64,000 bases of DNA from Lactifluus volemus (taxonomy: Eukaryota > Basidiomycota > Agaricomycetes > Russulales > Russulaceae), in assembly GCA_022376515.1 (NCBI GenBank), contig WTXI01000081.1:85747-149746 (forward strand), written 5' to 3'. Shown here one piece after another: positions 30,850-42,280 of this stretch (position 1 is its first letter; each line of letters starts with the position of its first letter). Under the pieces are notes generated by a model. That model had not been told where the DNA came from. It did not search any database and saw nothing but the letters and a program-made list of their open reading frames with translations. A program made the translations under genes and the position numbers.

Positions 30850-32315
30850 TCAGTCCATGTTTGTGAGATGGACAGCGACAGGGTGATCGGAAAGCTGGCG
30901 CGAGGAAATGAATGGTTGTATTGCTTGCTGCGTCACAGTGGGTGCAGAGTTGAATGGAAGGTAGAGATTGCGCAACATAGGCAACGCGTCCATCACCCTT
31001 TCCCCAGTGAGCTCTTGCAGCGCAGATCCAATAATCTCAGCCAGTTTGGGTAGGACTCATATAGCCATGTGCTGCAAATTTGAAAATGCACGGAAGAGGT
31101 CCAGCCATTGGGGGTTATCCACGTAGTCTTTCCAAACCATTTCATTTCCATATTTAGCGCGCGGCTTGTTGTAAATGCGAAGCCGTTCTACATTGCATAA
31201 GAAAGGCGAATTCTTGCCGCATATTTGAGCTACACACGCCACTTGCCAATCTCACGCATGGCACGATATCACGATAGATAGAGCGAGCGGATGTCCCTTC
31301 CCTTGGTCATCATAACAGAAGCAGATGGTAACATTTCTCTGACCGAAGCTCAGGTTCGTATGCTGGAAGAACCCGAGGAGAATCTGTGTGCGACCGATAA
31401 ACTGGCCGAAATGTGGAATGTCAAAATCCAGGCGATTGAAGAATTGTGTGGCGATGGAAAGCTGGGAGGACAACGCGTGTGAATGAAGACGGAGGTCTAT
31501 TTGTTGTATAAGGACGAGAATTGAATGTCAACGGTTTTCAGCTGAGTCAATGTGGATAGGGCTGTGGCCATTTCTTCGGAGAAAAGTAACCAGTACTCGG
31601 TGTAAACCTGAGTTGAATATCGACAAGATCATGGCAAGATGCCGGAAAGGGAGTACCCCACAAGGTGAGATACTTTAGACGCGGGGCAGATCCACCCAAA
31701 AATGTATCGCGAAGCACCAGTTCCGACTGCCAAATATGAAGGTGAAGAATTGTCAAAACTGGATATGGTTTCTTCATCACTTTATAGAGTCGCTTTAGTA
31801 CAGTACTTTTTTTTTTTTTGAATTGGTATTTAACGTCCCCGCATGATGGCGACAAGACGTGGACTGGCGACAAGACGTGGACCGGCGACAAGACGTGGAC
31901 ATTTAGTACAGTACTTGATACAATGAGACCGATTTTGGACACGCGATCGCGTTTCTGCATTGCAGCAATAATGTTATTACTAAATAGCTCCTTTCGGACG
32001 GGGTTGCCCGGGTCGTATCTCTGCGCCTATGATGATAGGAAGGGCGCGTGGCCAGACACCTAGCCTCTTCTTCACGGGTGTCTTCAAATAGCAATGAAGT
32101 CGCAAATCAAGACGAAGCGCTGATGCAAATACGATGTATCTCCATCTTCTGCACACGTGAACAAGCACATCCCATCTCTGATGTATATGCAGAAACATTA
32201 GATAGAAGCCGAAGATGTCCAGGAGGACGTTGTCAGGGAGGGATCCGATTGTCACGCGTGGGAAAGAAGTCAGGCCTACTGGTCGATCCAAGTGAGTGCG
32301 GTGGCCTATGGTCAT
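30850..32315 (-). pseudogene. F-box/LRR protein, frameshifted copy carrying a retroposon
   Basis: It starts with ATG at 32313-32315 (MTIGHRTHLDRPVGL) and a clear F-box (SLPDNVLLDIFGF, then HVCRRWRYIVFASALRLDL). The frame breaks near 31980. The remainder (31547-31800, 31252-31473, 31057-31242) is scattered over several frames, down to the family C-terminus at 30850 (TVHLTNMD). A 94-bp insertion at 31808-31901 adds another break. Confidence 0.8.
31808..31901 (-). mobile_element. 94-bp 5'-truncated retroposon with triplicated 3' UTR unit
   Basis: Bounded by a 14-bp target duplication TTTAGTACAGTACT (31794-31807 and 31902-31915). It begins with T12, so the element lies on the minus strand and ends in CCAATTC plus an A-tail. 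The body has three copies of GTCCACGTCTTGTCGCC. The ATTC-A(n) end resembles that of the LINE at 12428-12962, so it is probably a very short LINE copy. Confidence 0.8.
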
Positions 32316-33221
32316 GAGACGTACCCAGTCGGCTTTGATTAATACTACGCGCCGTCCGATGAAGCATAATGACCTGTCCTTTCCCTAGTAACCCTTGTTC
32401 GTTGAGAAGATGTTAATGGACTATCGAGTGACTGCTAGTAGTTCGAAATTCAACTTAGCAAGCACAGAGTTTGCTTGGACTGCTATCACAATGAGGGATC
32501 AGGGTCTGGACGTACCTGCGAGAAAGAGAACTCTTCGACGGAGATGTTGAAAGTTCAGCTGAGGGACGTCGAGTCGCAAGGCGCAAGGCTATATGGTCAA
32601 GGGACTCGAGGCCGCCACGATGCATGTCACATGATGCATGTACATCAGAAGCCATGTGCCCATAAGAATACGGTCACCCATTCTGACAGCGATAGAGGCC
32701 AACATCCACTCTGAGTATCATTGAGTGTAATGTATAATTTACAAGTGTAACGAACGATACAAAGATGCCCCCGATAAGAGGAATATTGAGGGCAGAGTCC
32801 ACCGCGACGAGCAGCAATAGGCGTAGTAGTTCTCGAGAGCGCTTATTAGTTACATCCAACAGCCATCTTTATGGCATAGGTGGAGGGACAGGGCTGTACG
32901 TACAGTACCCTCCAGAATGTCCATACTTGCTGACTTTGAATCACGGGGAATAAAAGGTCATTCACCCGGGACACTGCAACAATTGAGCGGTACATCCCCA
33001 GTGCAGCCTGAGCGTTCAATACTTGTTGATGTTGTCGAGACGCATGCCGGTAGTGGTCGCATAGTAACTGCTGGAAATCTGAGAAAAGCGGTCGCAGAGG
33101 TAGTGTGGAGTACGGAGAAGGCAACTCACTCACAAACGTCTTGGCTCGTTTTCACACAGATGCCACTTTATCGTGTGGCATTTAGGGAGAGAAAATGAAT
33201 TAGCGAACAAGATAGCGCGGA
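32316..33221. repeat. F-box upstream repeat
   Basis: Shared with about 36080-36900 and, inverted, 53550-54380. It includes the GATAAGAGGAA, CCAACAGCC and TTGTCGAGACGCATG blocks. No coding sequence recognised. Confidence 0.6.
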
Positions 33222-34090
33222 TTAGCTGACACAATCAAAGTACCTATGGGACTGACAACATAGGTCCGTTGAGAGAAAAGATGACAGTGGAATTGCATCG
33301 GGGCCATGACAATGTATGCCCCTGTGAGGCGAAAGGGGGTGGGAGATACCATACAAGATCATGTGGAGGATCGCGGAAGGAGGTGGTGCAAGAAATGAGG
33401 CGTACCTCGTCCTCGTGAGATGGAAAGTGACGGGGTGACTGGAGATCTGGCGTGAGGAAACGAATGGTTTGCTGCTCGGATGCAGAGCGGGGACTCGCAC
33501 TTAGGTAAAGACCGTGTGGCATAGGTAGCGTCCGTTACCCTCTCCCCAGTGAGCTCTTGCAGTGCGGAGTAATAATCTCGCCTAACGTGGGCGGTATCTC
33601 CATATGCTCCACAGCAGAAAATACATGGAAAAGCTTGGGGGTTGTCCACGTATTCTTTCCAACTTGAAGACGTTATGTCAGTGGCCCTGGCCGGAGTCAG
33701 CGACGTGAAGTTGTTCAACGCTGGATAAAAACGGTGAAGACTTGCTGCATATTTGAGCTAGTCACGAAAATTGCCAATACAACGCACGGAACAATATCGC
33801 AATTGATAAAGCGATCCGAAATCCGTTGTATCTCGAAAGGTCAGGGTGACCAAAAGTTGACGTCGGCGCGCCGGTCAACGAAGTACAGCTTCGCTTCTTT
33901 GAGGGACCAGGGGACCTGCGTGCGAAAGATAATTGTGGGAGGTCAAAATCGAGCTGATTGAAGAACGCCGTGAGGGAGATAATAGAAGGAGTGTCGATCC
34001 AAACCACGAAATCCTGAAAGTATTCGCTAGTGCCGTGGAATAACGGCTTGGTGAGAGTGAGGCCCAGGATGACGCGCGCCAATGGGAGCG
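33222..34090 (-). pseudogene. F-box/LRR protein, C-terminal half relic
   Basis: Begins at the family middle (FHGTSEYFQDFVVWIDTPSII, about 34050) and runs in at least three frames to the C-terminus near 33420. The F-box is absent, and unrelated sequence follows at about 34090. Confidence 0.75.
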
Positions 34091-34430
34091 CCGGAAGTGT
34101 GGTGGACGGATGCCTTAATCGTATGGGTCACGTGCATTAAGCGATGGCAGTCCTAGACAATGCAGATTAAACAGTACACAATGTTTGCAACCGCCCGGGA
34201 GAACCGCCCCATTTTTTCCTGTCGATATAGCTTCGCTATCATTTTGAGGTTGAGGTCATATCGCATCAAGCTCGGTGAGATAATCATAGGTCTTCGCGTT
34301 CTCCTCCTCTTCGACCGCTTGTCACTACTTCCACGCTCCGTATTTTTCGTGTCTTGAATAGACTTTCGTGTCCTGTAAACGCATCTGCACTGTTTTGTAG
34401 AGGTGTCGCTGAAGTTCTCGTGAGATGCTC
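34091..34430. other. No recognisable gene
   Basis: Short unrelated sequence between an F-box relic and the 3' flank of the next F-box gene. Confidence 0.5.
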
Positions 34431-34688
34431 CCCCCAGTGTCAGTCCATAACACGCAACGACAACCTTCTTCTATATTTCTCCTGGCCTGAGGCACCAAAG
34501 TGCGGGCTGCCCGATTACCGTACATCAAATACAAAAAGCAGCAGAGAACTGCTGTGGGGAGGTGGGAATCACTGGGAGGGGTGGGGAACGGTTATAAAGA
34601 CAGGTACTAGCAAAAAGAGAAGTGGAGATCATTGACGAGGCCCCTTCAACATTAACCCTGGCTTCTGACGTCCTGACGATGAGCTCAT

Positions 34689-36065
34689 TTAGGTGAGATG
34701 GACAGTGACAGGTCGATTGGAACGCCGACGAGAGGAAATGAATGGCTGTATTGCTTGCTGCATGGATGTCGAGCGGGGGTGTAGGTAGAGATGGCGTAGC
34801 ATAGGCAATGCGTCCATGACCCTTTCTCCAGTGAGTTCTTGCAGCGCAGATCCAATAATATCGCCAAGTTTGAGCGGTATCTCCATGTGCTGCAAAGCTG
34901 AAAATGCACGGAAGATCTCCAGCCATTGGGGGTTATCCACGTAGTCTTTCCAATCCGGAAACACTTTATTCGTTGCACGCCGCCTGGCTTCGATGAGAAG
35001 CCGTTCTACCTTAGATAAGAAAGGCGAAATCTTCCCGCATATTTGAGCTAGACACCAAACTTGCCAGTCAAACGCATGACATGATATCGTGATAGTTAGA
35101 GCCCTCCGAGATCCCTTCCTTCTTGACGAAACACGATGACCAATGCGGACGGAAACGCTTTCCTTATCAAAGCTCATCATCGCCTCCTCAAAGGACCCAG
35201 GAATCTGTGTGCGACTGATAAACTGGAGGAAATGTGGAAGGTCAAATTCGAGCTGATTGAAGAGCCATGACTCGACGGAAACAATAACAGGGGTCTCGAT
35301 CCGAGCCACAAGATCCTCAAAGTACTCGCTAGCGCCGTGGAACTCCAAATGGGTGAGAGCGGGGAGGACAAGGCGTGTGAATGAAGACGGAAGTCTATTC
35401 CTTGGATCAGGACGAGAAGCGGGGGATTTGAATTCAATGGCAACGGCTTTAAGCCTAGCCAACGCGGATAGGGCCGTGGCCATAGCCTCGGGTGAAATGT
35501 AACCGGTATTGGGTAGGTCCCTAAGTTGGATTGCGACAAGGTCATGGAAAAATGGAAGAAATTTTGGTAGTCCCGGAAATGGAATACCAATCAAGCTGAG
35601 ATATTTTAGACGTGGAGCAGATCCACCCAAAAAGGTATCAGGAGCCACAGGCGCCGACCTCGAAATACGAAGGTGAAGATTTGTCAACACTGGATATGGC
35701 TTCTTCATTACTTTGTAAAGCCGTTTCAATAGAGTACTCCTTGTTATATTTAAATCGACGTCGGACACGCGATCGTGGTGCTCGAGTGCGGCAATAATGT
35801 TAGCTCCTCCACCCAGAGGGCGTTGCGATCCTATGACGATAGGAAAGGCGCGTGGCCAGACATCTAGCGTCTTCTTCACAGGTGTGTTCGCATTGCATAC
35901 AAGTTGCAAATTAAGACGAAGCGGTGATGCAAACACGATGAATCTCCACCTCCGGCATACGTGCACAAGTGCACGCCACCATATAGAGGGGTCGTACAAA
36001 GTCCTGTTTTGACAGAGATCGAAGATTTCCAGGAGGACATCGTCAGGGAGGGATCCGATTGTCAC
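34689..36065 (-). CDS. F-box/LRR-like protein, open copy without an AUG
   Basis: A single open frame of about 458 codons. The F-box (SLPDDVLLEIFDLCQ ... WWRALVHVCRRWRFIVF) normally binds Skp1 and brings substrates to an SCF ubiquitin ligase. It is followed by degenerate leucine-rich segments (LHLRISRSAP, YLSLIGIPFP, TRLVLPALTHLEF) and a conserved family C-terminus (WKDYVDNPQWLEIF, ALQELTGERVMDALP). The frame begins with a GTG at the F-box, and no in-frame ATG lies upstream before a stop. The position of the paralogues' start codon is followed by a stop because of small indels. It may use an upstream exon (ATATAG is a possible acceptor) or be a nascent pseudogene. Confidence 0.75.
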   Translation of the reverse strand: MTIGSLPDDVLLEIFDLCQNRTLYDPSIWWRALVHVCRRWRFIVFASPLRLNLQLVCNANTPVKKTLDVWPRAFPIVIGSQRPLGGGANIIAALEHHDRVSDVDLNITRSTLLKRLYKVMKKPYPVLTNLHLRISRSAPVAPDTFLGGSAPRLKYLSLIGIPFPGLPKFLPFFHDLVAIQLRDLPNTGYISPEAMATALSALARLKAVAIEFKSPASRPDPRNRLPSSFTRLVLPALTHLEFHGASEYFEDLVARIETPVIVSVESWLFNQLEFDLPHFLQFISRTQIPGSFEEAMMSFDKESVSVRIGHRVSSRRKGSRRALTITISCHAFDWQVWCLAQICGKISPFLSKVERLLIEARRRATNKVFPDWKDYVDNPQWLEIFRAFSALQHMEIPLKLGDIIGSALQELTGERVMDALPMLRHLYLHPRSTSMQQAIQPFISSRRRSNRPVTVHLT

Positions 36066-37134
36066 GCGTGCCAGTGGGAGAGAAATCAGGCCTACTCGAT
36101 CGAAGTGAGTGGTTGCTTTAGCGGTGGCCTATATTCATGAGACGTACCTGGTCGTGTTCGATTAACACTACGTTCCTTCCGAAGACGCATGATGACCTGT
36201 ACTTTCCCTAGTGACTCGAGAAGATGGATAGTTAATGTGCAATCGAGTGTGACTGCTAGTTGTTCGAAATTTAGCTTAGCAGGCACATAGTTAGCTTAAA
36301 ATGCTATTGCGGTGAGGGGTCAGGCCTAGACGTACCTGCGAGAGAGAGCGCTCTTCGACAGAAATGTTAACAATTTAGCTGAGGGACGTCGCAGCCGCAT
36401 AGCGCAGTATCATGATGTGGCGCATGCATGTCACATGACTCGGATGCACGGACCAGCCCACGACGGTCATCAATTCTGGTAGCGATAGAGGCCAACATTC
36501 ACTCTTGAGTATAGTAAGTATAATTTATAATTTACAACTGTAACAAACGATAAAAAGTCCCCGATAAGAGGAACATTGAAGGCAGAGTTCACCGTGATGA
36601 ACAGCCTAGGGGTACTAGTGGCTCTCAAGAGCGCTTATTGTAGATACGGCGCCCAACAGCCGTCTTTACGGCATAGGAGGAGAGAAATTCTGTCCACAAG
36701 TCGACACCCCAAAAAAAGGTTTGAAGTACTTGCTGACTTGGAATCGAACCAAAGGTCGTTCGCGTGCTCGAGGGCGGGATACTGCAACAAGGGCGGTACA
36801 TCCATATCCCCAGTGCAGACTGAGCGTTGTTAATGTTGTCGAGACGCATGTCGGCCGTGGTCGCGCAAGTGCTTTCTGTCATTCAGGTCAGGTGGGCTCA
36901 TAGTCTACCGTACTAGTAGTACACCCCAGACACAGGAACACTGAGAGAAGCGGTCGCAGAGGTAGTGTGGAGTACGGAGAAGACAACACACCGAGGAACG
37001 CCTTCGCTCATTTTCACGCAGATACCACTGCTTGTGTACTTATGAGACTGACAACACGGGTCTGTTGAGAGAAACGTGTCATGGTAATGTATGCCCATGT
37101 AATGCAAAAGGGTGCGAGATACCATACAAGAAAA
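36066..37134. repeat. F-box upstream repeat
   Basis: Same repeat as 32316-33221, between two tandem F-box genes. No gene recognised. Confidence 0.6.
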
Positions 37135-38688
37135 TCATGTAGATGGTTGTGGATGGAGAGATGAGGTGGTGGTGGAAGGGGTGAGAGGTTCCTCGTCCTC
37201 CGTGAGATGGAAAGTGACGGGATGATGAAAAGTGACAGGACGATTGGAAAGCTGGCGTGATGAGATAAATGGCCCTATAACTTGCTGTACGGATGCAGAG
37301 CGGGGACTCGGACTTAGGTACAGATCCCGTAGCATAGGTAAGGCGTCCATTGTCCTCTCCCCAGTGAGCTCTTGCAGTGCGGATGCGATAATCTCGCCCA
37401 GCGTGGGCGGTATCTCCATATGTTGCACAGCCGAAAATGCATGGAAGAGCTCCAGCCATTGGGGGTTATCTACGTATTCTTTCCAATTTGAAGACGTTAC
37501 ACACGTTGTACGCCCCCCCGCGTAGTGCCAGTGGTCCGGGTCGAAGTCAGCGATGTGAAGCTGTTCTACATTGGATAAAAACGGCGAAAACTTGCTGCAA
37601 ATTTGAGCTAGACATGAAACTTGCCAATCCAACGCACGGCACAATATCTTGATAGATAGTGCGATCCGAAATCCCATCCATCTTGGCAGATCAGGATAAC
37701 CAACGCTGATGTAGGCGTACCGATCAACGAAGTACAGTTTCGCTTCCTTAAAGAACCCGGGGATCTGCGTGCGACAGATAAACTGGAGGAACTGTGGAAT
37801 GTCGAAATCGAGCCGATTGAAAAACTCCGTTTTGATGGAGCGAATAGCGGGAGTGTCGAACCGAGCAACAAGGTCCTCAAAGTATTCGCTAGCGCCGTGA
37901 AACGTAAAATTGATGAGATTTGGGAGAACAACATGTGTCAATGGAGATGGAGCTCTGTTTGTTTGGTCAGGGGAGGAAGCTGAGAATTCAAGTCCAATAG
38001 AAAGGGATTTGAGCTTGGTCGATGCGGACAGGGCGGTGGCCATTCTTTCGGGTGAGATGTAAGCGGTATTGGGTATCTTCAAGAGATGAAGATGAATAAG
38101 GTCATGGCAAAATGGAAGAAATTTTGGTAGTGTCGGAAATGGAATACCAAACAAGTTGAGATGCTTTAGACACGGGGCGGATCCACCCAAAAAGGTATCT
38201 GGAACTAGAGGTGCCAGCTCCTTATCAAATTTAAGGCGAAGATCTGTCAATATTGGGTATGGCTTCTTCATCACTTTGTAGAGTCGTTTCAATAGAGTAC
38301 TTGTCGGATGAAGATAGATTTCGGAGACGCGATCGTGGTGCTCGAGTGCGGTAATGATATTAGCTCCACTCAGAAGGTGCCTTCGTCTTGGTTCATATAT
38401 GGTGATAGGCAGGAGCGGCCAGACATCTAACGTCTCCTCCACGGGTGTTTTCGAATTGCATACAAGTTGCAAATCAAGACGAAGCGGTGATGCAAACACA
38501 ACATATCTCCATCTCCGGCATACGTGCACCAGCGCATGCCACCACCGATGGGTGATGTACAGAGACATTCGATAGAAGTCGAAGATGTCCAGGAGGACGT
38601 TATCAGGGAGGGATCGGAGCGTCACGCGCGGAGAAGAAAACGGATCTAATCGACCCAGGTCAGTGGCTGCATTAGACGGGCGGCCCAT
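37135..38688 (-). CDS. F-box/LRR-like protein, intact
   Basis: A single-exon gene of 517 residues starting MGRPSNAATDLGRLDPF. Residues about 25-75 are the F-box (SLPDNVLLDIFDFYR, WWHALVHVCRRWRYVVFAS). The rest is the family body with irregular leucine-rich strands and the conserved block TFLGGSAPCLKHLNLFGIPFP (residues about 168-188). The C-terminus ends with a family-unique Pro/Ser/Thr-rich tail after a duplicated PVTFH segment. It is the best reference copy in the array. The role (SCF substrate adaptor) is inferred from the F-box; the substrate is unknown. Confidence 0.85.
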   Translation of the reverse strand: MGRPSNAATDLGRLDPFSSPRVTLRSLPDNVLLDIFDFYRMSLYITHRWWHALVHVCRRWRYVVFASPLRLDLQLVCNSKTPVEETLDVWPLLPITIYEPRRRHLLSGANIITALEHHDRVSEIYLHPTSTLLKRLYKVMKKPYPILTDLRLKFDKELAPLVPDTFLGGSAPCLKHLNLFGIPFPTLPKFLPFCHDLIHLHLLKIPNTAYISPERMATALSASTKLKSLSIGLEFSASSPDQTNRAPSPLTHVVLPNLINFTFHGASEYFEDLVARFDTPAIRSIKTEFFNRLDFDIPQFLQFICRTQIPGFFKEAKLYFVDRYAYISVGYPDLPRWMGFRIALSIKILCRALDWQVSCLAQICSKFSPFLSNVEQLHIADFDPDHWHYAGGRTTCVTSSNWKEYVDNPQWLELFHAFSAVQHMEIPPTLGEIIASALQELTGERTMDALPMLRDLYLSPSPRSASVQQVIGPFISSRQLSNRPVTFHHPVTFHLTEDEEPLTPSTTTSSLHPQPST

Positions 38689-39978
38689 AGTCAGGAGACG
38701 TACCAGAGCGTCTTCGATTTAACAACACCCTTCGGCGACGCATCATATCCTTTCCTCTCCTGAGCCCCATATTAGGATCACGTGTTGACATCGAAGAGGT
38801 GCCAGGGAGTGGAGGGAGAACGCAGAGTCAGCTACTGTACTGTACTAGTCGAGTCGTGATGCATATGACGCCTGTGTTGCAGGCACACTGTATCTACCAT
38901 TTCTGACTAATCAGTTCCGACGGGGGTTCACCCCGAACTTAACACGACCCATGACACTACGAACGCAACCGTACGCTACTTCAAGTTCATCCACTGGCAA
39001 CACACAAGTTTATCTTATACGATGAAAAATGGATTAAGAAAGCTCATTCTGGGTCCAACGGGTCTTCCAAGGAGTTTTTAGTGAATCTGCGGAAGTAGTC
39101 CCTGCTGCTTTGGAAATTTCACACTTATGCGGTGCGTGGCCAATGTCTTCTTATCGTATATCTTCTTTTTTTTTAACCAAAAAAATCAGGTCACGGTTTG
39201 CTACGATCGCCCCCCGCTCGCAACTTCGGGGCCCAGACCTCCCTTCTTGGATTTCGCACATGCATATACCAAGTTTTGCAACCCATGAATTGTGGGTTCA
39301 TCCTGGCAGAGCAATGCACAACACCTTTTTTTTACGCACGTGCAATTTTGATCTGTTGACGTTGAGCGCACGAACGGGACTTTCACCCCCGCACCCGTAG
39401 TATTTTTGTCTGTCCCTGCCCAAACTCTCCTTCCTCCCTCGATCGTAAAATCTCTGCATGATCACATGCATCGATCTCTACCTCCTCGCATCGCATCTTC
39501 AGGGTTTCGATCCCTGCCCGTGCGCTCTCTAATCTAGGATGGGGACGGAAATGAGACCCGGAGGTTGTTAGTGTCATATTGAAATGGCCATATTGGTATG
39601 ACATATCTCGATTTTTAGAATAAAAAAGCAACATGCGCTCTATGGTACGGGCGGAGATAACTGTACTGTACCGATTTTACATCCACATGTGGTAAAGACC
39701 GTCGATGGATTCTTCCAGGCTAGAATCCCACAAAGGCAGGGAATCACAACAGTTCCATTCCTCTTGTCAATGGTCGACGGCATCGGTCATGATTTACCGT
39801 ATTAATCGATGGTGCGGGGTTAGACGTCTTTTCATTTGCGGTGCTTTGTAAAGTGAACAACGTGACAACATAGTACAATTACAAGTCGGTAAAGAACTCT
39901 GCGCCGCTACTACTACGGACATAGGCTAGCGCATGGTTTTCTATTTGTCCCGCGATTTTCATCTGTCCTTCACTTTGT
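38689..39978. other. No recognisable gene
   Basis: Intergenic sequence between an F-box gene and the 3' end of the aldehyde dehydrogenase. Small frames (39110-39400 plus, 39383-39634 minus) have no family features. Confidence 0.55.
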
Positions 39979-41872
39979 TCAGAGAACCTGGCCGAGGTTG
40001 ACGTGGACGGCTTTGACGTTGGTGTAGCTAGTACGGTAGGAGGGAAAAAAAAACGCATAAGGGAATCAGTCTACCGGACACGGAAGTAATAAGAAAAAAA
40101 AACGCGAGAACGCACTTGTTGAGCGCATATTCGCCGAGTTCGCGTCCGATGCCAGACTGCTTGTACCCTCCGAAGGGCACGTTCGGGAACAGCACGTTGT
40201 AGCAATTGACCCACAGCGTGCCCGCGTGCAACCGGTGCGCGAGCTGAATCCCGCGCGTGACGTCTTTGGTGAACACCGCGGCGGCGAGGCCGTACATCGT
40301 GTCATTTGCCTGACGTATGACGTCCTCTTCATCCTCAAACTTGATGAGGACAGCAACAGGCCCGAAAATCTCCTCCTTGACGATGCGCATGTCTGGTCTT
40401 GTATCGGTGAAGATCGTCGGCTGGATCCAGTATCCGTCCTTGCCATGCTGCTCGCCACCCAGGTGCACCGTGGCGCCTTGCTCCTTACCCGAATTAATGT
40501 AATCCATGATGCGCTGAATCGATTTCCCATAAGCATTGAGCAAGTACTACTATGAAACGATGGAGAAGGAGATATTCGCACATTAAATTGGACCTCGGAG
40601 ACTTGGGGTCCTTGATACGAGTCGCTCACGAATGGATCTCCGAGCTTGATCGATTGGGACTTGGCAGTGAACAGTCTGAGGAACTCATCGTAGACGCCAG
40701 ATTGGACAAAGATACGCGAACCGGCGCAGCAGCACTGCCCGTGATTCCAGCTGATAGCCCACCTTCGATGAGTAACAACAAAGGTTCGACCCATCACATA
40801 ACAACGTACTAGATCCCGTGAGAGGACCAGTTAACAGCTTGCTCAAGGTCCGCGTCATTGAATACAATGTTGGGAGACTTTCCACCTAGTTCAAGCGTGA
40901 CGTTCTTCAGGTTCGACTTTGCTGACGCTTCCATGATCTTGCGCCCGACGAGGGTGGACCCCGTGAACGCCACCTTGTCAATACCCATATGTCCCGAGAT
41001 GGCCTGACCAGCAGTGTTGCCATAACCAGTAATGACATTTACGACACCAGGTGGGAAGCCAGCCTCATTAATGAGCGAACACATGCGGAGCGCAGTCAGA
41101 GGGGTGAACTCTGACGGTTTGAGCACAATACAATTGCCCGTTGCGAGTGCCGGACCGAGCTTCCATGCCATCATTAACACTGACCGGTGGAAGTAAGGGG
41201 ACAAACGAACAGAAAAGATCCGAAGAGATGACATACATGGAAAGTTCCAAGGGATGATCTGTCCTACGACGCCAAATGGCTCATGACGAGTATACGACAG
41301 TTTGTCCTCGTTCGTTTCGAGGACTTGTCCATGGATTTTGTCTGCCCAGCCGGCGTAATACCGAATCGTGCTGATCGACATGTCTAGATCTGCGGCCTTG
41401 GCCCAGCCGAAGGTCTTGCCGTTATCGAGCGCCTCAAGTGCGGCCAATTCGTCTGAGTGCTTCTCTACGAGGTCCGCTAGCTTATTGAGAAGCTTCCCAC
41501 GCTCTGGTGCCGATACCTTAAACCCCCACAATGTCTCGAAAGCGCGACGGGCGACTTGAACGGCACGGTCGACGTCTTTTGCCGTACCCTCTGCAACGGA
41601 GGCAATAACCTTCCCGCTTGCTGAAGGACTCGTCAGCATTTAGTCTACCAATTGCGGCTGGAACACCCAACTCACAAGGATTCAAGACTCTACGAAGCGG
41701 TTGGGAATGAGTGAAACGATGTCAATCGACGCGACAAGGTGGGTGCTTACGGGATAGTGGTGTTGTCGGAACCAGCGGAGAATTTCCCGTCGATGAAGAT
41801 GCCTGTAGGGAAGGAGACCTTTCCCTTGAAGCACTCGTTGTTGAACTCGTAACTGAAGGTGGTCGTTGACAT
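39979..41872 (-). CDS. Aldehyde dehydrogenase (NAD(P)+-dependent, ALDH1/2-like)
   Basis: Seven exons on the minus strand: 41751-41872, 41676-41689, 41237-41620, 40810-41179, 40582-40750, 40116-40513 and 39979-40027. All introns are GT-AG and the frame is continuous for 501 residues, the usual family size. The enzyme oxidises aldehydes to carboxylic acids, probably in the cytosol. Motifs: PWNFPLLM and [12 protein letters not shown] (cofactor domain), [25 protein letters not shown] (general-base Glu), [10 protein letters not shown] (catalytic Cys), EEIFGPV, and [19 protein letters not shown] near the end. Exon 2 is only 14 nt; without it the frame and residues V-L-N-P would be lost. It is similar to fungal ald1-type enzymes. 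No damage seen; it is the only clearly complete metabolic gene here. Confidence 0.93.
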
Positions 41873-42272
41873 TGTTATGGGGAGTAAGTGAAGAAGCGGA
41901 GGAGAGGGAAAAGAGAAGACTTTAAAAAGGCGAGGAGAAGCATAGCGTAATGGGACCGAATCAGACGTTTACAACGAGCCGCGGTCACTGGCAGGTAACA
42001 TTCCAATATCAAGTTGGAGTGTAGAAAATAACCTTACCCACGTTCTATCTTTGGTAACAACCATTCACTTTTGCGCGTACACATACAATCACGTGCTCTT
42101 GATCCATTGGCGGGTTTATGTCTAATTCAGTTCTGGGCATGGCTAGAACTCGCATACATTCACGACGGAAGCTTGTATTCAGGAACCTGTGAACTCGTCT
42201 CCTTGATGGTGTACACAAGCCCACACAGGCCTGTGGCGCCTTTTATGAATCTTAAAGGTGACAAAAGGTAAT
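41873..42272. other. Upstream region of the aldehyde dehydrogenase
   Basis: About 400 bp before transposon copy B. No clear TATA box. Copy B inserted about 410 bp upstream of the start codon, possibly in or near the promoter. Confidence 0.5.
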
Positions 42273-42280
42273 CTTGGTAG

